From Clostridia bacterium (GTDB lineage: Bacteria > Bacillota > Clostridia > Christensenellales > Aristaeellaceae), in contig JAKSQH010000002.1 of NCBI GenBank assembly GCA_024404245.1, positions 26,346 through 90,345 of the forward strand: 64,000 nucleotides of DNA. The letters run 5' to 3'. Position numbers and translations under genes: made by a program. The notes beneath the pieces are model-generated. The model worked only from the letters and a program-made list of their open reading frames with translations, did not search any database and was not told where the DNA came from. This document shows, piece after piece, positions 34,414 through 41,968 of the stretch (its first letter is position 1; every line of letters begins with the position of its first letter).

Positions 34414-35805
34414 TTACGAATCATGGAAAAGCATGCGATGATAACGCTTCTTGTCACATCTCATTACGATGATTTCAAGCTCTTCATCACCCATAACGGT
34501 ATTGCGTCCTTCCTCGTACAGCTGATCGACAGCGGCGCGCACCTTCTGTACGAGAATATCGCTCTTGTCGATGGTCGCTTCGCCGGAAAGCCTGAAATAG
34601 TTATTGATCCAGTGAGCGATGGAGGCGGTTCCGCCGCGGGAATCAACGGCGACGGTCGCGGGCCGGTTGAGGATTTTCGCGGTATCGAAGATATTGTAAA
34701 TTTCCTCATCCTTCAGCATGCCGTCCGCGTGAATACCGGCGCGCGTAACATTGAAGTGACGGCCGACGAACGGCTGGCGGGGGCTGATTTCAATGCCGAT
34801 TTCCTTTTCCATGAAGTAAGCGATTTCGGTGATCGCGGTCAGATCCATACCGCCGTCTTCACCGCGCAGCGACTGGTACTCGATGGCCATAGCCTCAAGC
34901 GGACAGTTACCTGTTCTTTCACCGATGCCGAGCAGTGAACAGTTGACGCTGGAGCAGCCGTACAGCCATGCTGTGGCGGCGTTCGTAACGACCTTGTAGA
35001 AATCGTTATGGCCGTGCCATTCAAGCTGAGCGGAGGGCACTTCGGCGTAGTGATGCAGACCGTAGATAACGCCCGGAACACTGCGCGGAAGCGCGGCACC
35101 GGGATAGGTAACGCCGTAACCCATTGTGTCACACGCGCGGATTTTGATCGGGATACCGCTTTCATGGCTCAGATCCATCAGGCGTTCGGCAAAGGGAAGC
35201 ACAAAGCCGTAATAGTCGGCACGGGTAATGTCTTCAAAATGGCAACGCGGACGCACGCCGTGCTCAAGCGCGGACTTCACGATGCCGAGATATTTGTCCA
35301 TCGCCTGGGAACGCGTGAGGTGCATCTTGTTAAAAATATGATAGTCGCTGCAGGAAACAAGGATGCCCGTCTCTTCAACATGGGCCTGCTTGACCAGCTC
35401 AAAATCCTTCTCATTTGCCCGGATCCATGTGGTAATCTCCGGGAAACGCAGACCCGCGTCCTGACACATTTCGATTGCTTTGCGGTCATTTTCCGTATAC
35501 AGGAAGAATTCACTCTGACGTACCAGACCTTTTGGTCCGCCCAGACGTGAGAGCAGCTTGTAGAGGTGAAGGATCTGCTCCGGTGTGAAGGGACTGACCG
35601 ACTGCTGTCCGTCACGGAAAGTCGTATCCGTCATCCAGATTTCATCCGGCACGGCCATGGGAACCTGGCGCAGATTGAAAGAAACCTTCGGAATATGCTC
35701 GTAATCGTAGATTTCGCGGTAGAGATTGGGCTCGGCGACATCCTGCAGGGAATACTTGTATTTGCTCTGCATGAGCAGGTTTGTGCTTTTGTTGAATTCT
35801 ATCAT
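34414..35805 (-). CDS. Isopropylmalate-synthase-like enzyme, probable (Re)-citrate synthase
   Basis: HMGL/isopropylmalate synthase-fold acyltransferase, 463 residues. The catalytic N-terminus of the barrel is TDTTFRDGQQS, with RCHFEDITRADYYGF, GVTYPGAALPRSVPG and the metal-binding HGHNDF. The segment order, the RDGQQS in place of RDGEQ, and the missing LeuA regulatory domain match the clostridial clade that includes (Re)-citrate synthase of Clostridium kluyveri. That enzyme condenses acetyl-CoA and oxaloacetate to feed 2-oxoglutarate and glutamate synthesis in anaerobes. Homocitrate or isopropylmalate synthase are alternatives. The minus-strand aminotransferase gene is 21 bases upstream, so the two probably form an operon. 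The ribosome binding site is AAGGAGCGAATG. Confidence 0.82.
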   Translation of the reverse strand: MIEFNKSTNLLMQSKYKYSLQDVAEPNLYREIYDYEHIPKVSFNLRQVPMAVPDEIWMTDTTFRDGQQSVSPFTPEQILHLYKLLSRLGGPKGLVRQSEFFLYTENDRKAIEMCQDAGLRFPEITTWIRANEKDFELVKQAHVEETGILVSCSDYHIFNKMHLTRSQAMDKYLGIVKSALEHGVRPRCHFEDITRADYYGFVLPFAERLMDLSHESGIPIKIRACDTMGYGVTYPGAALPRSVPGVIYGLHHYAEVPSAQLEWHGHNDFYKVVTNAATAWLYGCSSVNCSLLGIGERTGNCPLEAMAIEYQSLRGEDGGMDLTAITEIAYFMEKEIGIEISPRQPFVGRHFNVTRAGIHADGMLKDEEIYNIFDTAKILNRPATVAVDSRGGTASIAHWINNYFRLSGEATIDKSDILVQKVRAAVDQLYEEGRNTVMGDEELEIIVMRCDKKRYHRMLFHDS

Positions 35806-35826
35806 CTTATCATTCGCTCCTTCATA

Positions 35827-37026
35827 TCAGCAGAGAGACGAAACAAAATCCTCGATGCGGTCGAGACCTTCATGAATCTTTTCCATCGAAGTGGCATAAC
35901 TCAGACGGCAGAAACCTTCGGCTTCAAACGCGATTCCGGGAACAACGGCAACCTGCTTTTCGGCAAGAAGCAGCTCCGCGAAGTCCATGGATGTTTCAAT
36001 GACACGCCCGTTGTAGCTCTTGCCCAGAACAGCACGGATGTTCATCATGACATAGAACGCTCCGGCAGGCTTCAGACAGCTGAGACCCGGTATGCGGTTG
36101 ATATGGCTGACCATCTCGTTCCGCCTGTTTTCAAACTGAGCGACCATTTCGTCAACACAGCTCTGATCGCTGTTGAGCGCGACCGCGGCGGCATGCTGCG
36201 CGATCGCGTTCGCGTTGCTGGTTGCCTGTGACTGGAACGCGACCATCGCGGAAATCTCATGCCGGGGACCGGCACAGTAGCCGATACGCCAGCCTGTCAT
36301 CGCGTAGGCTTTGCTCAGCCCGTTGATAATAAAGGTCTGACTTTTGATCTGCTCACCGAGCTGGGCAATGGACAGATGCTTTCTTCCGTCATAAAGCAAC
36401 TTTTCATAAATCTCATCCGATACGACATAGAAAGGATGCGTAACGGCAAGACCGGCTACAAACTGAAGCTGCTCCCTGGACCAGACGGATCCGTTCGGGT
36501 TGGAGGGTGAGGTAATGATGATCGCTTTTGTACGGCGCGTGACATGGGAGGCAATATCCCTGTTGGAGGGAATAAAGTCATTGGCTTCATCCGTCGGAAT
36601 GAAAACAGGCACGCCGCCCGCCATGCGGACCATTTCGGGATAGGATACCCAGCACGGAGTCGGAATCAGCACCTCATCGCCGGGATCCAGAATCGTCTGG
36701 AATACCGTGTACAGCGAATGCTTGGCACCGTTGGAAACGATAATATCCTGGGGCGCGTAAGTGAGATTCTGATCGCGCTCAAGCTTCGCGCAGATTGCCT
36801 GACGCAGTTCCATCGTACCCGCGACAGGAGTATATCTGGTCATTCCGCGATCCAGCGCTTCTGCGGCGGCGTCACAGATGTGCGGCGGGGTCGGGAAGTC
36901 CGGTTCGCCGGCACCGAAGCCGATCACATTCAGACCGGAAGCCGCCATTTCCTTGGCACGGGCATCAATCGCGAGTGTAAGCGACGGGGCGATGTTCTGG
37001 CAACGGTGAGATACGGATAAAGGCAT
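35827..37026 (-). CDS. Class I PLP-dependent aminotransferase (aspartate aminotransferase type)
   Basis: Fold-type I aminotransferase of 399 residues. It opens with SHRCQNIAPSLTLAIDARAKEM and FGAGEPDFPTP, both typical of the AspC/PatA gamma group. The PLP lysine lies in NGLSKAYAMTGWRIGY and the C-terminal carboxylate-binding arginine in CRLSYATS. Most members convert aspartate and 2-oxoglutarate to oxaloacetate and glutamate. The neighbouring candidate (Re)-citrate synthase would use that oxaloacetate; this link is inference. The ATG at 37026 follows GGAGGTAATTC. It has its own AT-rich divergent promoter region. Confidence 0.93.
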   Translation of the reverse strand: MPLSVSHRCQNIAPSLTLAIDARAKEMAASGLNVIGFGAGEPDFPTPPHICDAAAEALDRGMTRYTPVAGTMELRQAICAKLERDQNLTYAPQDIIVSNGAKHSLYTVFQTILDPGDEVLIPTPCWVSYPEMVRMAGGVPVFIPTDEANDFIPSNRDIASHVTRRTKAIIITSPSNPNGSVWSREQLQFVAGLAVTHPFYVVSDEIYEKLLYDGRKHLSIAQLGEQIKSQTFIINGLSKAYAMTGWRIGYCAGPRHEISAMVAFQSQATSNANAIAQHAAAVALNSDQSCVDEMVAQFENRRNEMVSHINRIPGLSCLKPAGAFYVMMNIRAVLGKSYNGRVIETSMDFAELLLAEKQVAVVPGIAFEAEGFCRLSYATSMEKIHEGLDRIEDFVSSLC

Positions 37027-37060
37027 ATGAATTACCTCCGCGTTAAGGATAGTGCATATT

Positions 37061-37088
37061 ATTATAATGATAATAAATTGAAATGCAA
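37061..37088 (-). promoter_or_regulatory. Promoter of the aminotransferase-citrate synthase pair
   Basis: On the minus strand TTGCAT (37088-37083), a 16-base spacer and a perfect TATAAT (37066-37061), 35 bases before the ATG. Confidence 0.65.
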
Positions 37089-37292
37089 GAAAAAATAGAA
37101 AATATGCAGAATAAAACAATGAGAAGACAGCAAATGAAGGATATACTGCATTATTGCAACGCAAAATTGCAGGATTTTCATGAAAATTGCATTTTAAAGC
37201 AGGATGACAGGGAAAGAACAGCCGGGAATATGCCCGGAGTGTTCCCGGTTACGGACAAGTATGTATATAATGTTAAAAAACATACATGATGC

Positions 37293-37322
37293 TTGCGTAT
37301 AGCTGTATCTGTTTGATATAAT
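37293..37322 (+). promoter_or_regulatory. Promoter of the parvulin-lipoprotein operon
   Basis: TTGCGT (37293-37298), an 18-base spacer and a perfect TATAAT (37317-37322), 45 bases before the start codon. Confidence 0.68.
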
Positions 37323-37367
37323 ATTAAGAGTGCCCGAAGAAATCAAAAAGAAACGGAGCGTTTAACG

Positions 37368-38660
37368 ATGCGGAAAAAGGTTTGTCTTGCACTGCTGCTT
37401 GCTGCCGTGATGCTGTTGTCCGGCTGCACGATGATCGTCAAAGACGAAGCAGTGGATGCCGCGACGGAAATCCTGAAGGTGAATGATACCGTGTACACCA
37501 AGGGCGATGTCGCGAAAATGGTGGATGATCAGCTGAGCTATATGTACAGTATGTATTCACAATACGGTCTTTCGTTCGACCCGACCGACAAGACCAACAT
37601 TTCCGACGCGCAGGATGCTGTGATTGAAGCCCTGAAACAGGAAGCTGTAAAGAAACAGCATATCGCCGCGGAAGGTCTGGACGTACTGACCGAAGAGGAC
37701 GAAGCCAAACTTGACGAGCAGGCGGCTTCCGACCGTGACTACTGGAAGGAACTGGTCAAGGCGTACTATTTCGCCAACAGTTCCATGGAAGCTGAAGAGC
37801 TGGAAGCTGAGCTGGAAAAACAGACGGATGCCCTGGGCTACGATCTGGAAACCGTGCGTCAGCAGGCGAAGGACGCTCTGCTTGAAGAACGCCTGAACGA
37901 TTTTGTTACGAAAGACGTCGTTATTACTGACGATGAAGTCACCGCCGAATTCGAAAAGCAGGTAGCCGACGCGCAGACCACATACGCCGAGGACGCTTCC
38001 GCTTTCGCCAACGCGATGAATAACGGAGACAAGCCGTATTTCGCGCCCGAAGGTGTACGCCTTGTGAAGCAGATTCTCATCAAGTTCACGGATGAGGACA
38101 ATGCCGCCATTACAGCCGCGAAGGCTGCCGTGACCGCAGCGGAGGAAGCGCTGAACGCGGAAGACGCCGATCAGGCCGCCTGTGAGGAAAAACTGGCACA
38201 GGCCAAATCGGATCTGGAAGCGGCTTATCAGACCGCGTTTGCCAATATTGACGCCGCCGCGGATGATGTGATCGCCCAGCTGAATGACGGCGCCGACTGG
38301 GATACACTGATGGCTGAAAAGACGCAGGATCCCGGCATGCAGAGCGGCGATACCGCGGAAACCGGCTATGCCGTATGCAAGGATATGTCCGGCTTTGACA
38401 CGGTGTTTACCGAAGCTGCCATGGCGCTCGAAAATGTGAATGACGTGAGCGGCAAGATCGCGTCCGAGCTGTACGGATACTATATTATCCGCTATGTCGG
38501 CGACGTGACCCCGGGCGCAACCCAGATGACGGAAGAGATTGCTTCCGGAATCAGAACAACGCTTGAGGACAACGCAAAGACCGAGCTTTTCAACAGCACC
38601 GTGGAAAGCTGGATCAGCGAAGCCAAGATTACGGTGGACAAGGGCGCGCTGAACAACTGA
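37368..38660 (+). CDS. PrsA/SurA-like peptidyl-prolyl isomerase lipoprotein
   Basis: Secreted foldase of 430 residues anchored by lipid: the signal peptide ends in the lipobox LLSGC (Cys22 region). A SurA-N-like helical chaperone region runs from about 35 to 225 with NDTVYTKGDVAKMVDDQL. The parvulin-type domain begins near VRLVKQILIKF (about 230) and ends with YGYYIIRYV. It is split by an Ala/Glu-rich probable coiled coil (about 246-300). The two histidines common to active parvulins (in HIL and GxHII positions) appear as Gln and Tyr, so isomerase activity is doubtful and a chaperone role is likelier. It lies upstream of secD and secF, fitting a role in folding exported proteins. Confidence 0.85.
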   Translation: MRKKVCLALLLAAVMLLSGCTMIVKDEAVDAATEILKVNDTVYTKGDVAKMVDDQLSYMYSMYSQYGLSFDPTDKTNISDAQDAVIEALKQEAVKKQHIAAEGLDVLTEEDEAKLDEQAASDRDYWKELVKAYYFANSSMEAEELEAELEKQTDALGYDLETVRQQAKDALLEERLNDFVTKDVVITDDEVTAEFEKQVADAQTTYAEDASAFANAMNNGDKPYFAPEGVRLVKQILIKFTDEDNAAITAAKAAVTAAEEALNAEDADQAACEEKLAQAKSDLEAAYQTAFANIDAAADDVIAQLNDGADWDTLMAEKTQDPGMQSGDTAETGYAVCKDMSGFDTVFTEAAMALENVNDVSGKIASELYGYYIIRYVGDVTPGATQMTEEIASGIRTTLEDNAKTELFNSTVESWISEAKITVDKGALNN

Positions 38661-38696
38661 CGGCGTTGACAACGGATACACGGAAAGGATAACAAA

Positions 38697-39638
38697 GTGA
38701 CCGCGGAACTGAAATACAAAGCGCGCGCCGCTTTGCAGGGGCACTGGCTGAACGCGCTGCTGATCGCGCTGATTGTGAATCTGCCGACACTGCTTACTGA
38801 AGCGATTGCCTCCTTTACGGGCAATGACCTGAGCAACCGTCTGCTGACACCGGCACGTGACATCTTCAGTGCCGGTATCACACAAACGGCGGCGGACGGT
38901 TTCAGGACACAAGCGGCCGCGATATTGCGGGAACCCGGTATACAGTGGATGCTGGTGCTGCAGATGATCGCGAGACTGCTGACTCCGGCGCTCGCGCTGA
39001 GCATGCTGGCATGGATGATCGGACGGCTGCGCGGGCAGGAGGATGAAGGACCGCTTGCCGGCGCGTTCTGCAGAATCAGGTATACAGTAAAGGCGATTTG
39101 TCAGAGAATTCTCATGGTAATCAAAGTCGCTCTGTGGATGCTTCCGGGAATCCTTCTGTGCACCGGCGGAATGGTGTTGCTGCAGATTATGACGAATGAC
39201 GCGCAAAACGCGTCCGCGTTCCTGATCAGGATCGTTGAACTGCTGTGCCTGCTCGGATACGGGCTGATAGCGGTACTCGGCATACGCGCGGCACTGCATT
39301 ATTCGCTTGCGGATATGGTACTGGCTGACAGACCGCGGACCGGAGCGCTCGCGTCGATCCGCGCGAGCGCAGCTTACATGAAAGACCGCAAAATGCAGCT
39401 GTTTCTGCTTGAGCTTTCCTTTATCGGCTGGAACATTGCCGTAACGCTTGTAAGCTCTTTTGTCGGAAACACAGCGGGTAATGTCGCCTATCTTGTTGTT
39501 CAAATGTTAGGTTCACTCGCGTTAACAGTTTACATGAACACATCGGTCGCTGCCTTTTACAATGACTGCTGCGCCGCGGAAAATTCCGCCGGTAAAACGG
39601 AAATGAAAGAGAACGGCCGTGAAGATGAATCACTTTAA
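38697..39638 (+). CDS. DUF975-family integral membrane protein
   Basis: Membrane protein of 313 residues with about five or six hydrophobic segments. DUF975 features are the ARAALQGHWLNAL opening, the ASIRASAAYMKDRKMQLFLLELSFIGW block, and a C-terminal YMNTSVAAFYNDC. The family is common in Firmicutes and has no known function. The GTG at 38697 follows GGAAAGGATAAC. It sits between the parvulin-like lipoprotein and secD, so an accessory role in the envelope is possible but unproven. Confidence 0.82.
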   Translation: MTAELKYKARAALQGHWLNALLIALIVNLPTLLTEAIASFTGNDLSNRLLTPARDIFSAGITQTAADGFRTQAAAILREPGIQWMLVLQMIARLLTPALALSMLAWMIGRLRGQEDEGPLAGAFCRIRYTVKAICQRILMVIKVALWMLPGILLCTGGMVLLQIMTNDAQNASAFLIRIVELLCLLGYGLIAVLGIRAALHYSLADMVLADRPRTGALASIRASAAYMKDRKMQLFLLELSFIGWNIAVTLVSSFVGNTAGNVAYLVVQMLGSLALTVYMNTSVAAFYNDCCAAENSAGKTEMKENGREDESL

Positions 39639-39653
39639 GGAGGACTGACCAAT

Positions 39654-40970
39654 ATGAGATCCAACAACCGCAAGCGCGGAAAGACCGGTGCCGTTGTGGC
39701 GCTGTGCATCGTTCTCGCGCTGACGGTCATCGCCGGCGTCATCGGTGTGACCGGACTGACCCTGCCGCCCCGCGGCCTGTACAAAGTGCTGAACTGGATG
39801 CCGACGACGGACAAGGCGAACTGGCCGGAATCCATTCCGCTCGGCCTTGACCTGCGCGGAGGTATGTATGTTGAGTATTCTTCCGAAGCTCCCGAAGGCT
39901 CGGAAGCCAATTTTGAGGAATTGCTCAACGGTACGATGAGCATCATTACCCAGCGCCTGACGGACAAAGGCTTCACCGAAGCCAATGTTCAGCGGATCGG
40001 TACGGACGGAATCCGTGTTGAGATCCCTGATGTGCAGGACGATACGGTGCTTGATCTGATCGGCGCCGCGGCGAAGCTGGAGTTCAAGGGTCCGGACGGA
40101 AATACGTTCATGACCGGTGATATGGTAAAAACCGCGACTTACTATTATGCCGAAGGCGATCACCAGATCGCGTTCAGCCTGACCGATGAGGGCAAAGAGC
40201 TCTTCGCGGACATGACCGCGAAATCCGTCGGCCAGCGCATCGCGATTTACCTTGACGGTGTGGAGCTGATCAATCCTACCGTGCAGACCGCCATTACCGA
40301 CGGCAACGGCGTGATTAACGGCCTCGGTACCGCGGAAAACGCTTCCACCATCGCGGCCAAGATTCAGTCCGGCGCGCTGCCGCTGGTTCTGACTCAGCAG
40401 AAGGTTGACAAAGTGAACGCCACGCTGGGCGCGGACGCCGTAAGCAGTTCCGTGAAGGCTGCCATCATCGGCATCCTGCTTGTTATGGTACTGATGATCA
40501 TCCGTTACAGGCTGAACGGTGTTGTCGCGAGCTGGGCACTGAGCATCTACGTTATCCTGCTGTTCTTCCTGATCGCGCTGTTCAAGATTCAGCTGACACT
40601 GCCCGGTCTGGCCGGTATTGTTCTCGGCATCGGTATGGCTGTTGACGCGAACGTTATTATCTTTGAACGCTTCAATGAAGAAGTGCGTGCGGGCAAGACG
40701 CTGAAGAACGCGGTTCGCGCGGGCTTCAAAAACGCGATGAGCGCGATTCTCGACTCCAACATCACGACCCTGATCGCCGCTATTGTTCTGCTGATCTACG
40801 GTACCGGTTCCATCCAGGGCTTCGGCAAGACGCTGCTGCTGGGTGTTATCGTATCCATGTTCACGGCTGTGGTTGTGACCCGGTTCCTGCTGAACAAGCT
40901 CGTGCAGACCGGTATCAAGAACGTTGCCCTGTTCACTAAAGTATCCGCTGAGAAGGAGGTTGAGGAATAA
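39654..40970 (+). CDS. secD: Protein translocase subunit SecD
   Basis: RND-fold membrane protein that uses the proton or sodium gradient to pull exported proteins through SecYEG. The 438-residue chain has an N-terminal transmembrane helix (about 10-35) and the LGLDLRGGMYVEY motif. The large extracellular P1 domain is reduced in size. Five C-terminal helices carry GIVLGIGMAVDANVIIFERFNEE. AAGGAGGAC precedes the ATG. The stop and the secF start share one base (TAATG), so the two are coupled. Confidence 0.97.
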   Translation: MRSNNRKRGKTGAVVALCIVLALTVIAGVIGVTGLTLPPRGLYKVLNWMPTTDKANWPESIPLGLDLRGGMYVEYSSEAPEGSEANFEELLNGTMSIITQRLTDKGFTEANVQRIGTDGIRVEIPDVQDDTVLDLIGAAAKLEFKGPDGNTFMTGDMVKTATYYYAEGDHQIAFSLTDEGKELFADMTAKSVGQRIAIYLDGVELINPTVQTAITDGNGVINGLGTAENASTIAAKIQSGALPLVLTQQKVDKVNATLGADAVSSSVKAAIIGILLVMVLMIIRYRLNGVVASWALSIYVILLFFLIALFKIQLTLPGLAGIVLGIGMAVDANVIIFERFNEEVRAGKTLKNAVRAGFKNAMSAILDSNITTLIAAIVLLIYGTGSIQGFGKTLLLGVIVSMFTAVVVTRFLLNKLVQTGIKNVALFTKVSAEKEVEE

Positions 40971-41857
40971 TGAAAATCAAGAATCGTTCCAAGATCTGCC
41001 TGATCATTTCCGCTTCGATCATGGTGATCGCGCTGATCCTGAGCCTGTGCGGACAGGGGATCAATATGGGTATTGACTTTGAAGGCGGCCTGTCCATGGA
41101 ATATAACATGAAAGTCGCTGTTGACAAGGCTGAAGTGGAAAAGGTTCTGGATGGTATGAATACCGCTTCCTATACCGTTACGGTTCAGGGAAGCGATGAC
41201 GATGAGGCTGTGATCCGCATCAAGGATGTGGCACAGGATGATATCCAGAAGCTGCAGGAAACTTTTGAAAACGGGATCAAGGCTGTGTACGCGGACGCTG
41301 AATGCATCGGCGACGTGAACTATGTCGGCCCCGTTGCCGGCGCGACGCTTGTTAAGAACGCGATCCTGAGCGTTGCGATCGCGGCCGTGCTGATGCTGAT
41401 CTACATCGCGATCCGTTTTGACCTGAACAGCGGCCTGAGCGCCGTGTTCGGCCTCGCGCACGATGTGCTTATGATGCTGAGCTTCATGGTGATCCTGCGG
41501 AATGTGATCCAGATGAACAGCTCCTTCATCGCCGCTATGCTGACCATTGTCGGTTACTCCATCAACAATACCATCGTGATCTTCGACCGTATCCGTGAGA
41601 ACGCGAAGAAGATGCCGAACGCGCCCCGTGAGGAAGTGACCAACATTTCCATCAAGGAATGCCTCGGACGCACCATCTGCACCACTGCCACAACGCTGAT
41701 TACGATTGTTGCGCTGTGTGTGCTGGGTGTCGCGAGTATCAAGGAATTCGCTCTGCCGATTATCATCGGTATCCTGAGCGGTGTTTACAGCGCCAATATG
41801 ATCAACGGTTATGTCTGGGCATTCCTTGAAGAGAAAAGGAAGAGCCGCAAAGCGTGA
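40970..41857 (+). CDS. secF: Protein translocase subunit SecF
   Basis: Partner of SecD, 295 residues. An N-terminal membrane helix is followed by the GIDFEGGLSMEY motif, a short extracellular domain, and the C-terminal helices with LNSGLSAVFGLAHDVLMM and VGYSINNTIVIFDRIREN. SecD and SecF are separate here, not fused as in B. subtilis. AGAAGGAGG lies upstream. A terminator follows. Confidence 0.97.
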   Translation: MKIKNRSKICLIISASIMVIALILSLCGQGINMGIDFEGGLSMEYNMKVAVDKAEVEKVLDGMNTASYTVTVQGSDDDEAVIRIKDVAQDDIQKLQETFENGIKAVYADAECIGDVNYVGPVAGATLVKNAILSVAIAAVLMLIYIAIRFDLNSGLSAVFGLAHDVLMMLSFMVILRNVIQMNSSFIAAMLTIVGYSINNTIVIFDRIRENAKKMPNAPREEVTNISIKECLGRTICTTATTLITIVALCVLGVASIKEFALPIIIGILSGVYSANMINGYVWAFLEEKRKSRKA

Positions 41858-41868
41858 TCTGTGACCCG

Positions 41869-41900
41869 ACAAAGGGGCTGTTGAAAAGCAGCCCCTTTGT
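41869..41900 (+). terminator. Terminator of the secDF operon
   Basis: ACAAAGGGGCTG (41869-41880) pairs with CAGCCCCTTTGT (41889-41900) around an eight-base loop, followed shortly by five T. Confidence 0.85.
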
Positions 41901-41968
41901 CTGTTTTTGTGTGTGCGGACTGCTTCCGAGAACGTGAGCAAATTATACAGTAACAGGAGTGCCGTAAT

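Larger units (their letters stand above)
37027..37367. other. AT-rich divergent regulatory region
   Basis: About 340 bases between divergent genes with no credible gene. It holds a minus promoter, a plus promoter, a perfect 14-base palindrome ATTTTCATGAAAAT (37174-37187), and two direct copies of AAAATTGCA (37163-37171 and 37183-37191) 20 bases apart. A short open frame at 37083-37289 has no family features and I reject it as a gene. Confidence 0.6.

Noticed and set aside
37083-37289. 68-codon open frame in the divergent intergenic region
   Set aside because: No ribosome binding site, overlaps the -35 of the minus promoter and repeat elements, and shows no family features.
37557-39503. 648-codon minus-strand open frame opposite the lipoprotein and DUF975 genes
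   Set aside because: Antisense shadow; the plus-strand genes have signal peptide, membrane helices and ribosome binding sites.
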